Counted from the stretch's first letter, positions 32,485 to 41,735 are shown. The stretch is DNA of 64,000 bases from Saprospiraceae bacterium (GCA_016718505.1 JADKDE010000002.1:496001-560000); one strand, 5' to 3'. Made by a program: numbers and translations. The notes: generated from the sequence alone by a model not told the origin.

Positions 32485-35444
32485 ATTCTTAATGTTTGAA
32501 TATAAGTTACAATTGTGCCACTAGAACCTATATCCATTGACGAGGCAAAATTGAGCGAAAATGAATATTTTTTTACAGTCGAGTTTAGATTTTCAATTCT
32601 CTGAATAATATTTTTAATACCAATAGAATTATGTACCTTATTGTCTGGTTTGTTATTCATTTTTGTTAAATTCATCCCTAGTCCATTATCCGAAACTATC
32701 ACTATCAACTGGTTCATTTCTGTTTTAAAAGAAATTCCTAATTTTTTATCAGTAATTGTATTGTCTGAAAGGCCGTGCCAAATAGCATTTTCAATCAATG
32801 GTTGTAGTATCATTGGTGGGATTTCGTGATTCTCTTCACTCAAATCTTCATCTACATGAAAGTCAATTGTGAGCCTATTTGAAAACCTCGCCATTTCTAT
32901 GTCTAAATACAAATTTAGAATTTCAATTTCTTCATTTATCTCAATAAATTCTTTTTTTGTGGACTCGAGAATTCTACGTTGTAATTTTGAAATTTTAAAT
33001 AAATAATCTGTTCCTGTATCCAAATCACCTTTCTGTAAAACTTGGATGACAGTTTGTAAAGCATTGAAATTGAAATGAGGATTCATTTGGGTCCGCAGAA
33101 TGTCTAGCTTTAATTTATTATTTTCATGAAGCATAAGTTTTTTATCAAATTCTGCTCGTAACTTAGATTCACCGATATCATAATAGTAGAAAGACGCCCA
33201 TATGATAGTGCCAAGAATCAATAAGGAAACCAAAACTGTGAAAATGGTCGTATGGTAGAAATTGGGTGTGATAATGACGTGTAGGCTACTTATATTTTCA
33301 TTGTTTTGGGACGGTGCATCACTAACTACTTTAATCTCGTAGTCACCTGGAGGCAAGTTAGTTATCTGAAACCCTGAATTGTCGAAACTGGAAAAATTTG
33401 ACAATGAATTTATTTTGTAGTAAAATTTATTTGAATAATTTGAAGGAGAAAAATAAGTTAAAGTAAAAGGCAGGTCATTTTCCTTTAATTCTAATTCTTT
33501 GATTTTGAGGCCATTATAATTTTCTGTTTTCGATTTACTTTGTAAACTATATAATTCTGGAATATTTATGTTTCTCTTTGTTAACTTGAACTTCCTTGGA
33601 ATAATTTCCAAATGCCCTAAATACGAAATGAATTGGTCACCATTTGGCAAAAGTTCTAAACCGCGTACATTACTATTGAAAATACCTTCATTGATGTTGA
33701 GAATATTTTCATTTTTAAGAAATAAGCCATCTTCTGATCCAGCTAAATCAGCCGAGAAAAGACCATTTGTTAGTACCATAAAAAGCCGATTATCATAGAC
33801 TTCACCTATTTTTAAAAACTTCAATGGGTTTTGACTGTTAAAATTTACTTTCTTAAAATGCCCTTTTGTATAATAATTTAAGGAACTTTGGGCATCAATC
33901 ATAAGAAGCAAGCCATTTGATAATTTTCGTATGTCATTCACATTTTTTGCCTGAAATTTTTGATCAAATTCTATTCGAATGTTATCTTCAGCATAAGCAT
34001 ATGTAAATCTCAATAGGCTATCGTTTGTACTAACAAAAAATTTATTTTCATCAATTAATGCAACTTTTGTGATCCTGTTGGGTATAATAATCTTCAGGTC
34101 TAATGTTTTGATGTTTAAAATATAAAGCCCATTGGACGTTGCAACTAAAGCCCTGTCATTTTTAAGCAGCTGTAAATCTTTTACTGCATAAGCATGCACA
34201 TATTTTTTAATATTAAAATTTAAGTTATAGATTATTAACCCAAAGTCCGTTCCAAGAATTAATTTGTTTTTATTAAAAATGAAATCTCGAATGGTCCCAA
34301 ATTTGCTTGATTTAGTATTGTTAAAATTGCCAGATTTAAGTATATTTATAGTTGAATCCAGTAATATGAAATTACAAAATTCATCAGAAACTAAATAATT
34401 GCTTTTTTCTTTGTAGATTGAAAAATTTGAATTCACTAAAGATTTTTCTTTTAAATAGTCCAGATTTGTCATTTCAAGATTTCTATTTGGGACAATGACA
34501 ATTCCTACGTTGGAGGTACCTACCAGTAAATTAGAAAAATTATCAAACTTCAATGACAAAACTGAAATATTAGGCAGAAATTTTGTGACTTTAGGATTTT
34601 TTGAAAACGGATGAACAATTTTATAAAGTCCAGTATTATGGCCCCCACAAAAAGCCATATCTAGGGTTTTGTTGTATGAAAACGAAATAATATTTTGATG
34701 TAATAATCCACGCTGTTGATAATTCAACTTAAATGGAGTGCTATCAGTAATAAGGTATAAACTGGGACCTTTCACTGATAGATAATTTTGGTCTTCGAAA
34801 TACACCAGTCTAAATTTGTCTTCGACATCCAAAATAGACTTTTTCAAGCATTCCAAATTGGGTTGTCCTTTGTTGAATGTAGCTATAGACCCTTTTTCAA
34901 TATTTTTTAAACCACATGGAAAGATGACTGTCAATGAATCAGATTTCTTTTTTGCATAGAAAACCATCATGTTTTCAATGTACTTCGTTGTAAATTCCAT
35001 CTTTCTTTCGTCGAAAACAGAAAAATTGGAATAATTCCCAATTAGGATTTTGTTATGGAATTCTAAAATGTTAGTATAAGACTGTTTGAATTTCCCCACC
35101 AAATGCAATTTTTTAAATTTAATTGAATCCATATTAATAAAACCGATGGAGCCATTAAAAAAATTGAACCAAAGTCGATGCTTTGAATCAAGGTAAATAT
35201 CTAGAACTTCTTTCGAGGGTAATTCTTCTGTGGGTATTAAGGGTTTTATAATAGCACCATCGAATATTAATAGACCATTATCTGTCGCAAATAGACTCTG
35301 ATTGTTTGGTAAAACATGGATATCATAAACGAAATTGAAGTTTCTTTCAACCCTATTGTCTAAATAAATTAATTTTTGGCTAAAGATTTGTACGATATTG
35401 CAAAACCACCATACAAGAATTGCCACTTGCCACCTCATTTTCAA
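32481..35444 (-). CDS. Sensor histidine kinase with beta-propeller and Y_Y_Y domains (YpdA/LytS type)
   Basis: 987 residues. Signal sequence, then repeated WD/propeller-like strands over about 25-590, a Y_Y_Y domain near 640-715 (Pro-Phe-Thr-Leu-Thr-Tyr-Phe-Ser-Pro, then Leu-Pro-Pro-Gly-Asp-Tyr-Glu-Ile), one transmembrane helix at about 730-755, coiled linker, and a His_kinase domain with the phospho-acceptor in Gln-Met-Asn-Pro-His-Phe-Asn-Phe-Asn (usually Phe-Leu-Phe-Asn). HATPase motifs follow: Asn-Ala-Ile-Trp-His-Gly, Asp-Asn-Gly-Leu-Gly-Met, Gly-Ile-Lys-Asn-Ile. Periplasmic sensing with cytoplasmic output to the LytTR regulator encoded next to it (four-base overlap). Confidence 0.92.
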   Translation of the reverse strand: MKMRWQVAILVWWFCNIVQIFSQKLIYLDNRVERNFNFVYDIHVLPNNQSLFATDNGLLIFDGAIIKPLIPTEELPSKEVLDIYLDSKHRLWFNFFNGSIGFINMDSIKFKKLHLVGKFKQSYTNILEFHNKILIGNYSNFSVFDERKMEFTTKYIENMMVFYAKKKSDSLTVIFPCGLKNIEKGSIATFNKGQPNLECLKKSILDVEDKFRLVYFEDQNYLSVKGPSLYLITDSTPFKLNYQQRGLLHQNIISFSYNKTLDMAFCGGHNTGLYKIVHPFSKNPKVTKFLPNISVLSLKFDNFSNLLVGTSNVGIVIVPNRNLEMTNLDYLKEKSLVNSNFSIYKEKSNYLVSDEFCNFILLDSTINILKSGNFNNTKSSKFGTIRDFIFNKNKLILGTDFGLIIYNLNFNIKKYVHAYAVKDLQLLKNDRALVATSNGLYILNIKTLDLKIIIPNRITKVALIDENKFFVSTNDSLLRFTYAYAEDNIRIEFDQKFQAKNVNDIRKLSNGLLLMIDAQSSLNYYTKGHFKKVNFNSQNPLKFLKIGEVYDNRLFMVLTNGLFSADLAGSEDGLFLKNENILNINEGIFNSNVRGLELLPNGDQFISYLGHLEIIPRKFKLTKRNINIPELYSLQSKSKTENYNGLKIKELELKENDLPFTLTYFSPSNYSNKFYYKINSLSNFSSFDNSGFQITNLPPGDYEIKVVSDAPSQNNENISSLHVIITPNFYHTTIFTVLVSLLILGTIIWASFYYYDIGESKLRAEFDKKLMLHENNKLKLDILRTQMNPHFNFNALQTVIQVLQKGDLDTGTDYLFKISKLQRRILESTKKEFIEINEEIEILNLYLDIEMARFSNRLTIDFHVDEDLSEENHEIPPMILQPLIENAIWHGLSDNTITDKKLGISFKTEMNQLIVIVSDNGLGMNLTKMNNKPDNKVHNSIGIKNIIQRIENLNSTVKKYSFSLNFASSMDIGSSGTIVTYIQTLRI

Positions 35445-35632
35445 TTATATATGTGTCTAGATTAAAAACTGCTATTGATAAGACGAAATTTTAGACTGAT
35501 GTTTCAGTTTACATGGGTAATATTATTGAACGTTTAATAATTATGCCATTGAAAAACGCCCTTAAAATTCACACGCAGGGTGCCATCTCCGTTTTGAATC
35601 CATTATCAATATTAATTTTTAAAATAACAATT

Positions 35633-38600
35633 ATGGATTATTTTTTTATGCTTTTGTCGAAAGTTAAACCTATCAAAACCTGGCAATTACTAAGCCTATG
35701 TGTGATTATTCTGCTTATTTCATCAAGCAAAATAGTAGCTTATTCCCCTACAAACGAGCTAAGCGATTCCTATAGCAATGAATCTTCAAAAAACGACATG
35801 ATGGATGTTTGCGATATTTCAATATCCTTAGTTTCCATGGGAGCTTGTAATGATCAAGGAACGATTGATCCTTCGGATGATACCCAAGCTTTTACCGTCA
35901 AAGTCGTTAATATCTTTGGAGGTGGTAGTTCAGTAAATATTGAAATAAATGGTGAAGTTGTATTTTCAGGTGCAAATTACAATACAAATGTTTTATTGGA
36001 ATATGGGGCTGGAAAAACATTTACTGTTACCGGTCGAGATCCATCTAATCCGACATGTTGTAGTTCCATCTCGATAACAACGGGACCGTCGTGTTCTGTC
36101 TCATGCAATATAGCCGCAACATTTACACAAGGAGCTTGTAATGTAGCAACTCAATCAATACCAGTTTCAGTAGCCGTAACTGGATCGGCCGGACGTACCT
36201 GGCAAATTGTACTAATATCATGGACTGGAACTGAAACAATAGTTTCAACAGGCAGTGGAAATTTAACCAAGGCAATAACAATCCCATATTCCGAAACTGC
36301 TGGAGCCCCATTAAATTATTATGGAGCTTCCCTACGAGTAGAATGGACAGATAAAACTCCATGCTCAACTTCTTGGACAAATGGGCCATGTGGAGGTGTT
36401 TTCCCTCCACCAACAGGACCATGTACAGGCTCAGTTACAATTGGTGGAAATCAAACTCTTTGTAGTACTTCTAATTTGAATTTGTCAGCCAATACCTCAG
36501 GGGGGACAGGTCCTTTTACTTATGTTTGGAGCCAAGGTGCTCATAGCCAAGGAATTACAGTTTCAAATGTACCTTCATCAAATTATACAGTTACGGTAAT
36601 AGATGCCAATTATTGCAAATATACAGCCTCTACTTATGTGACAACTAAACCAATAACTACGCCATATATTTCTGGACAAACGAATATTTGTAATGGCCAA
36701 TCTGCTACCCTTACTTCCTTTTATACCTATTCTTCATACCGTTGGTCAAACAATATGACTACAAAATCAATCACAATAAATACAGCTGGGACTTATACTT
36801 TAACTGTAACTTCTGCTAATGGTTGTACCTCATCAAATTCGATAACTGTTACGGCTCTCGATTTCTTTATTGCTGAAATAAGTTATATAAAAACGCAAGG
36901 GACGACCGGTACATCTTATGGACCTTGTGCAGGACAAAATTTTAGCATGGCAGCAACAACCTCTAGTAATGCCACGGGGCCACTAACTTATAAATGGAAT
37001 TCTGGTGCCACCACATACACCGTTCCAGGAGTGTTGGGTGTTACTTATTCTGTGACTGTTACTTCAGGAGCTGGATGCACTGCTACTACTTCATTGACCG
37101 CAACGGCTTCACCATCACCTGCTGTCACCTTAGTTGCTGCTAGTGAGTATTTTTGTAATCGCGATTATTCTAATTCAATAAGAATAGATGCTGTAAGTCC
37201 AACAGCTATTGGTTATAGTTGGTCAAATGGAGAAACTTGTTGCCCTCATATTGCAGTCAATTCAACTGGAACTTATGGTATTACGGTTACAAATGCAGAG
37301 GGCTGTAAATCCACGAAAAATATTGTCATCACGAATAACGATGTAAATGCTACAATTGCAAATGCTGTAGTTTGTGGTTCGGGACTGAAAAATTTAAATC
37401 AAAAGTTGGTTGCTGTGTCAAATGGTGCAACTCCTAAGAATTTTATTTGGTCTAACGGCTACACTTCAACGGGTCTAAATAGCACATTGTCGGGTATTAC
37501 TGCCGCAACTTCTGGGATTTATACAGTTACTGTATCATATCTAAATTGTTCAAATACTGCAAGTGGAAATGTTACGATAATTAATGGCCCCACAGTTGGA
37601 CTTGTAGCCCCATCTCAGGTCTGTGGATCATCCAATGTGACATTAACAGCCAGTGGTGGTGGTACTTATGCTTGGAATACAGGAGCAACCACTGCTAATA
37701 ATCCAAGGACGGTAACAACAACGACTACTTATACTGTAACAGTTTCCTTAGCTAATGGATTTTGTGCGGATTCAGAATCGGCCACAATACAATTTATTCC
37801 AATCCCTACAATAAATATTTCTGGAAATAGAACAGTTTGTCCAGGTGAATATTTGAATCTCACAGAAACAAATAATTATGCGGAGTATATTTGGAAACAA
37901 ACATCAAATAATTATGTGAGAAGTATTGATCAATTTTTATGGGCCCCTGGAGGAAATGATTATATCATCACCGTTACAGATAACTTTGGGTGTAAAAATA
38001 CCAGTGCATTTTCTACTTATAATTATTCTGTAGTAGCTCCAAATCTAGCAAATAAATCAGTGTGCTTTGGTACAAATGCTACCTTGAGCCCTGCCAATCG
38101 CTCATTTTTTAATACTTTTTTGTGGAGTACAGGAGCTACTAGTTCTTCTATCGTTGCATCAATTTCAAATACATATAGCTTATCTGTAACTGACTTAAAT
38201 GGTTGTAAATCAACAGATGACATGCAATTTTTGGTTAAAGACCAACTAAATTCAACAATGACGCAAAGTGGCTTACTAACCCCCTGTTCTACTAATATTA
38301 CTTTGACCGCCTCTGGTGGCAATACATATTTGTGGCAAAATCTTAATTCTACCTCGAAATTACTTGTCAATGCTCCTGGAGTATATACTGTAACTGTGAC
38401 CGATGTTGATGGTTGTAAGAATACTCATTCGAGAAATATTGTGCTCTATAAGGGAATAATTGGGAATTATGTTTGGCGTGACAATAATCATAATGGAATT
38501 CAAGATGAAGGCAGTGATCAAGGATTAAATGGTGTCCAAGTGGTATTGGTGTCAAGTGGCAGTGATTTGGTTTCATTTTCTAGTGATGATGTTACAGTGG

Positions 38601-39445
38601 GTACGACGGTCACCGCTAACAATCCACTTACAGGTGCTCCAGGATATTATAATTTTACGATTTGCTCTGGAACCAAGTTTTATGTATCCTTTCCAAAAAC
38701 GATTCCAGGAACAGATTATTCAATTACTTATCAAACCACGGTAGATCAGACGAACGGTGATAGTGATGCTAATAGTACAAGCGGCAAAACAAGGCAATTT
38801 GACATGGACATTCTGGCCTCAGGTATTTTAGTTGATAATCAGACTATTGACGCTGGTTATTGGGGGTTGACCTTACCAATCACATTGAAAGAATTTAATG
38901 TCCAAGGGAGGAATTGTGAAGTGCTTGTTAGCTGGGTCACCAGTTCTGAAAAATTCAATAAAGAATTTATTGTACAAAAAAGTAATGATGGAGGCTTGAC
39001 GTTTTACGATATTTATCACACTGATGGATTAATAAATTCTGTTACTGAGAAACATTATTCATATATAGATAAACAAATCAACAATGCTGGATATGTGTAT
39101 AGGTTAGTTCAAGTTGATCTAGACGGCACAGTTAATGTCTTTGGTTCTAAGTTTACCAATGCTGATTGCGCTAAATTCTCCAAAAATGGAATAAATGGAG
39201 TTTACCCAAATCCACTAACAAAAGGTAATGCCTTGAACGTAGTTTATTATTCTGAAGTTGATGAGAATGTTTCGTCAAGAATCTATGACTCTTTTGGGAA
39301 ATTAATTCAAAACTCAAAGATTCCAATTTATGAAGGACAAAATAGAATAATAATTCAGTTAGATGATTTGATTAGTGGTTATTATATCTTGAACATACAG
39401 GATAACAATGGAAATAATTATTCAAAAGCCATAATTGTCCAATGA
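35633..39445 (+). CDS. Large T9SS type A secreted protein with SprB-like repeats and an SdrD B-like domain
   Basis: 1270 residues from the ATG at 35633; an in-frame ATG at 35513 adds 40 residues that are not signal-like. The signal peptide is unusually long (hydrophobic core Leu-Ser-Leu-Cys-Val-Ile-Ile-Leu-Leu-Ile-Ser). About 250-930 is built of repeats ending Tyr-x-Val-Thr-Val-Thr-x-x-x-Gly-Cys, typical of SprB/PKD-like units. Gly-Asn-Tyr-Val-Trp-x-Asp-x-Asn-x-Asn-Gly-x-Gln-Asp near 942 starts an SdrD B-like module. The last 80 residues, Gly-Val-Tyr-Pro-Asn-Pro-Leu through Ile-Ser-Gly-Tyr-Tyr-Ile-Leu and a final Lys-Ala-Ile-Ile-Val, are a T9SS type A sorting signal. Probably a surface adhesin. 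Divergent from the two-component pair; terminator at 39503-39533. Confidence 0.9.
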   Translation: MDYFFMLLSKVKPIKTWQLLSLCVIILLISSSKIVAYSPTNELSDSYSNESSKNDMMDVCDISISLVSMGACNDQGTIDPSDDTQAFTVKVVNIFGGGSSVNIEINGEVVFSGANYNTNVLLEYGAGKTFTVTGRDPSNPTCCSSISITTGPSCSVSCNIAATFTQGACNVATQSIPVSVAVTGSAGRTWQIVLISWTGTETIVSTGSGNLTKAITIPYSETAGAPLNYYGASLRVEWTDKTPCSTSWTNGPCGGVFPPPTGPCTGSVTIGGNQTLCSTSNLNLSANTSGGTGPFTYVWSQGAHSQGITVSNVPSSNYTVTVIDANYCKYTASTYVTTKPITTPYISGQTNICNGQSATLTSFYTYSSYRWSNNMTTKSITINTAGTYTLTVTSANGCTSSNSITVTALDFFIAEISYIKTQGTTGTSYGPCAGQNFSMAATTSSNATGPLTYKWNSGATTYTVPGVLGVTYSVTVTSGAGCTATTSLTATASPSPAVTLVAASEYFCNRDYSNSIRIDAVSPTAIGYSWSNGETCCPHIAVNSTGTYGITVTNAEGCKSTKNIVITNNDVNATIANAVVCGSGLKNLNQKLVAVSNGATPKNFIWSNGYTSTGLNSTLSGITAATSGIYTVTVSYLNCSNTASGNVTIINGPTVGLVAPSQVCGSSNVTLTASGGGTYAWNTGATTANNPRTVTTTTTYTVTVSLANGFCADSESATIQFIPIPTINISGNRTVCPGEYLNLTETNNYAEYIWKQTSNNYVRSIDQFLWAPGGNDYIITVTDNFGCKNTSAFSTYNYSVVAPNLANKSVCFGTNATLSPANRSFFNTFLWSTGATSSSIVASISNTYSLSVTDLNGCKSTDDMQFLVKDQLNSTMTQSGLLTPCSTNITLTASGGNTYLWQNLNSTSKLLVNAPGVYTVTVTDVDGCKNTHSRNIVLYKGIIGNYVWRDNNHNGIQDEGSDQGLNGVQVVLVSSGSDLVSFSSDDVTVGTTVTANNPLTGAPGYYNFTICSGTKFYVSFPKTIPGTDYSITYQTTVDQTNGDSDANSTSGKTRQFDMDILASGILVDNQTIDAGYWGLTLPITLKEFNVQGRNCEVLVSWVTSSEKFNKEFIVQKSNDGGLTFYDIYHTDGLINSVTEKHYSYIDKQINNAGYVYRLVQVDLDGTVNVFGSKFTNADCAKFSKNGINGVYPNPLTKGNALNVVYYSEVDENVSSRIYDSFGKLIQNSKIPIYEGQNRIIIQLDDLISGYYILNIQDNNGNNYSKAIIVQ

Positions 39446-39502
39446 TTCTATTAGTTTTCTTTGAAATCTGAGATGAAGTAAACTGCCCTTAATGGTAATT
39501 TT

Positions 39503-39533
39503 AGAGCGCCAAACTTTGGCGCTCTTTTTTTTT
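39503..39533 (+). terminator. Rho-independent terminator of the T9SS type A gene
   Basis: Perfect 11-base-pair hairpin AGAGCGCCAAA-C-TTTGGCGCTCT (39503-39525) followed by eight more T residues and located 58 bases past the stop at 39445. Confidence 0.85.
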
Positions 39534-39966
39534 CAGCAAATGTTCAAATTAATAATTGGACTGAAAATAAAAATTTATGTTCAAAATGGCTATTTATTCA
39601 TTAATTTTAAAATTATATATTGATAATTAGCAAACGTTTAAAAAACAAGAAATAAAATATTGAATTTTTCAAAGAACTTTGTACAATTAATAGTTAAACC
39701 CTTTTAATGAATTTTGTTATTTTAAGTGAAAGGACACCTAATGAGGCTGTCCTTTTTCTTTAAATTTGGTGGTGAATATCCATTAAAAAGTCTGATTTCG
39801 TGCGATTTTACTGATTTTTTTTGAAATATTATATCATCAAATGCGGTAATTTGAATTTTAAATATGGAAGTGCGCTGGGAGAATCCATTGGATTGATATG
39901 ATATATGTCAAAAATATTTTAAATATTTTTTTTAATAATACAAATATGTTTATATCTTGTCGTGGA
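39534..39966 (+). other. Non-coding AT-rich stretch with one terminator-like hairpin
   Basis: No credible ORF. One hairpin with T-run at 39729-39757 (see separate entry). The rest is low-complexity AT with no tRNA. A short transcript ending at that hairpin is possible, but no promoter is clear. Confidence 0.45.
39729..39757 (+). terminator. Terminator-like hairpin
   Basis: AAAGGACA (39729-39736) pairs with TGTCCTTT (39748-39755), and T residues continue to 39757. The T-run is short because it is part of the stem, so it is weaker than the one at 39503. It lies far from any coding end, hinting at an unannotated small transcript. Confidence 0.5.
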
Positions 39967-40178
39967 TTTAGGATTTAAAGAATATAATTATTTTTAAAGC
40001 CCTCTTGAAGGGATGTTAAATATTTAATTGACAATTTAAATACAACGCACTTTGTATTTAATGCGTAGTTATTCAGTTCTTCTAAAGGACTAGGAAGCTT
40101 TAGTGAGTTCTAGCACTTTAATAATAACTAGGGTTAAGCTAAGCTGTCACGCCTTTTGTTGGCAGCTTACTTTTTTTT
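39967..40178 (+). ncRNA. Candidate structured small RNA of about 210 bases
   Basis: Non-coding, with a succession of foldable segments and a final terminator. CCCT/AGGG at 40000-40012; TTAAATACA (40036-40044) with TGTATTTAA (40053-40061); ACGCA (40045-40049) with TGCGT (40062-40066), which sits in the loop of the previous stem, so the two are mutually exclusive or form a pseudoknot; TAGTTATT (about 40066-40073) with AATAACTA (about 40122-40129) enclosing a CTAG-ended hairpin; and the terminator at 40141-40178. An upstream TATATCTTG (39951-39959) may be a weak promoter. I cannot assign a known family; it is not tmRNA, RNase P or 6S by motif. The 5' end is uncertain. Confidence 0.35.
40141..40178 (+). 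terminator. Rho-independent terminator
   Basis: AAGCTGTCA (40141-40149) pairs with TGGCAGCTT (40160-40168, one G-T pair), followed by AC and eight T residues (40171-40178). No ORF ends nearby on this strand, which supports a non-coding transcript ending here. Confidence 0.7.
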
Positions 40179-40241
40179 CAAAGCTTAGTGTGTCTTTTGG
40201 CCTTTTAACTAATCACAGCTTTTAATTGAAAATGTTTGGAT

Positions 40242-40266
40242 AAAAAAAAAGCTGCCCGAAGGCAGC
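40242..40266 (-). terminator. Rho-independent terminator of the hsp20 pair
   Basis: On the minus strand GGCTGCC, loop TTCG, GGCAGC, then nine T residues (A42-A50 on the plus strand). A stable UUCG-loop terminator 27 bases past the stop at 40293. Confidence 0.85.
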
Positions 40267-40292
40267 CTTTTCAAAAAATCACTACAAAATTT

Positions 40293-40724
40293 CTACTCAA
40301 TAACAATCTTCTTTTCTACTTTGGGTTGCTCAGCGATTTTGCCAATTTTCAGGGTTAAGATTCCTTGAAAATACTTGGCTTCGATGTTGTCTTGATTGGC
40401 ATTTTCAGGAAGAATAAAAGTCCTTTTGAATGGCTTCGGCATGAAACCATTTACTGGCTTTACTGATTCTCCTTCTGATTTTGTTTCGATATTGGAAACA
40501 ACCAATTTTTTGTCTTCAAGTTTTATTTCTATATCTCCTTTGTCGTATCCAGGCACTGAAAGATGGGCAATGTATTGACCATCAATTTCTTGGAAATTGG
40601 AGTTTGGAATAAAGTCTCTAAATTCTTTTCCTAGGATTTCATTGAAGGAAGTATTCAAAAAGTCATTCAATGCTTGACCGTAGTGACTGTTTAAGTTTAA
40701 ATTTTGAAAGAATGGTGATGTCAT
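40293..40724 (-). CDS. Hsp20/alpha-crystallin small heat-shock protein (second of pair)
   Basis: 143 residues. Alpha-crystallin domain (about 40-140) with Val-Pro-Gly-Tyr-x-Lys-Gly-Asp-Ile-Glu-Ile-Lys-Leu, Phe-Lys-Arg-Thr-Phe-Ile-Leu-Pro and the signature Ala-x-Tyr-x-x-Gly-Ile-Leu-Thr-Leu-x-Ile, ending in an Ile-x-Ile/Val-like Ile-Val-Ile-Glu tail. ATP-independent holdase. Follows the first hsp20 copy by 36 bases and ends at a strong terminator. Confidence 0.93.
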   Translation of the reverse strand: MTSPFFQNLNLNSHYGQALNDFLNTSFNEILGKEFRDFIPNSNFQEIDGQYIAHLSVPGYDKGDIEIKLEDKKLVVSNIETKSEGESVKPVNGFMPKPFKRTFILPENANQDNIEAKYFQGILTLKIGKIAEQPKVEKKIVIE

Positions 40725-40760
40725 GATAATGCGTTTTAATTTAGTGATTGAAAGAAATGA

Positions 40761-41150
40761 TTACAGGATTTGGATGTTTTGGGCGGCAGGTACTGGTTTT
40801 TTGCCGAGTACTACTGTCAAAATCCCTTTTTCGTAATGAGCCTTGATATTGGTTGTATCCATTTTGTCGAGTAGTGCGAAATATTTCTCGAACCCTCTGT
40901 GCGCCATTGGATTGATATCCTGATTATCCTTGTTGCTTTCGTCGATCTCGTTCAGTTTGATGGTTAGAAGATTGTCTTTAAGTTGTAAACTGAAGTCGGA
41001 TTTTTCTCTCCCTGGAGCTGCACAGCTTATCACAACTTCTCCCTCGGTGTCTTTAATGCGAAAAGGTGTGTTGATGTGATGAATTGGGCCTGTGGAATAG
41101 TTTTTTGCAGGAGCGAATTGGGCGTGATTTCTACATTCTAGATTATTCAT
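40761..41150 (-). CDS. Hsp20/alpha-crystallin family protein (first of pair)
   Basis: 129 residues from the ATG at 41150; a longer reading to 41192 would run into the predicted promoter. More diverged than its neighbour: the alpha-crystallin core Ala-His-Tyr-Glu-Lys-Gly-Ile-Leu-Thr-Val-Val-Leu is intact, and it ends in Ile-Gln-Ile-Leu, an Ile-x-Ile anchoring motif. The N-terminal arm is short and Asn/His-rich. Hetero-oligomers with the downstream copy are plausible but not shown. A sigma-54-like promoter lies 46-61 bases upstream. Confidence 0.88.
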   Translation of the reverse strand: MNNLECRNHAQFAPAKNYSTGPIHHINTPFRIKDTEGEVVISCAAPGREKSDFSLQLKDNLLTIKLNEIDESNKDNQDINPMAHRGFEKYFALLDKMDTTNIKAHYEKGILTVVLGKKPVPAAQNIQIL

Positions 41151-41195
41151 AATATTGTTTATTTTTAATTTTAAAATACTAATAACAACCAATTA

Positions 41196-41211
41196 TTCAA
41201 ATGGCATACCA
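41196..41211 (-). promoter_or_regulatory. Candidate sigma-54 promoter of the hsp20 pair
   Basis: Minus strand TGGTATG, four bases, TTGAA resembles the -24/-12 consensus TGGCACG-N4-TTGCA, with the GG and the -12 G ten bases apart. The -12 C is an A, so this is imperfect. A start site near 41185 would leave a leader of about 35 bases. Inverted repeats upstream (41231-41300) could be activator sites. Confidence 0.35.
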
Positions 41212-41230
41212 ATTGATAATCTAAGACATA

Positions 41231-41300
41231 GTGGCATCAAAATCATTTTGAATATGCCACAATGGCAGCGAATACAATTCCTGTACTGACATAATGTCAA
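41231..41300. repeat. Group of inverted repeats upstream of the hsp20 pair
   Basis: Three palindromic sites in 70 bases: GTGGCAT-CAAAAT-C-ATTTTG-AAT-ATGCCAC (41231-41260), TGCCA-CAA-TGGCA (41255-41267, sharing ATGCCAC), and TGACAT-A-ATGTCA (41288-41300). GTGGCAT-type half-sites recur, which suggests binding by a dimeric regulator. They lie 20 to 104 bases upstream of the sigma-54-like box, a usual distance for enhancer sites. Confidence 0.5.
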
Positions 41301-41531
41301 TTTTTTGTTTTTGTTATAAAATCAATCAATTTGTAAAACATAGGCAGCGTTTTCCAATATATCATCGTTTAATATGAAATAGAGATAAGAAACTATATTC
41401 TCGATTTTTTTTTCATAGTGAACGAATAAATGATTTTAGATACAAAAGGTCTATTGCCGAATAGGCCTTTTGTATTATTGCAAATGTCAACTCTGATGCT
41501 TTATCCTATTTTACCATTTTCTGTATTTAAC

Positions 41532-41653
41532 AGTGCTTGCATAAGGAGAGGTAGTGATCTCGTCGCTATGTGACGAGAGTCTCGGCATGTTATGCTGAGA
41601 CCGAAACGAAGTGTAGTCACGAACGGTCCGGCCTAGCAAAGCTAGGTATGCCC
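41532..41653. repeat. GC-rich element with three consecutive hairpins
   Basis: In an AT-rich gap, a compact block holds three near-perfect hairpins: CTCGTC/GACGAG (41559-41577), GTCTCGGCAT/ATGCTGAGAC with a three-base loop (41579-41601) and CCTAGC/GCTAGG with an AAA loop (41632-41646). Base composition differs sharply from the surroundings. I read it as one copy of an interspersed palindromic element or a structured RNA. Fragments of similar flavour are at 46375-46440 and 47214-47250. Confidence 0.45.
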
Positions 41654-41735
41654 AAATATAAAAAAAATGGATCGATGAATTTTTGAAAAAGAAGGAAGGT
41701 GTAACTGGTGATTATTATTTTCGGTTAAATATCCG

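Noticed and set aside
39967..40178. Considered as 6S RNA or RNase P RNA
   Set aside because: No closing 5'/3' stem with a central bubble and none of the conserved RNase P words; the 3' end is used by a terminator.
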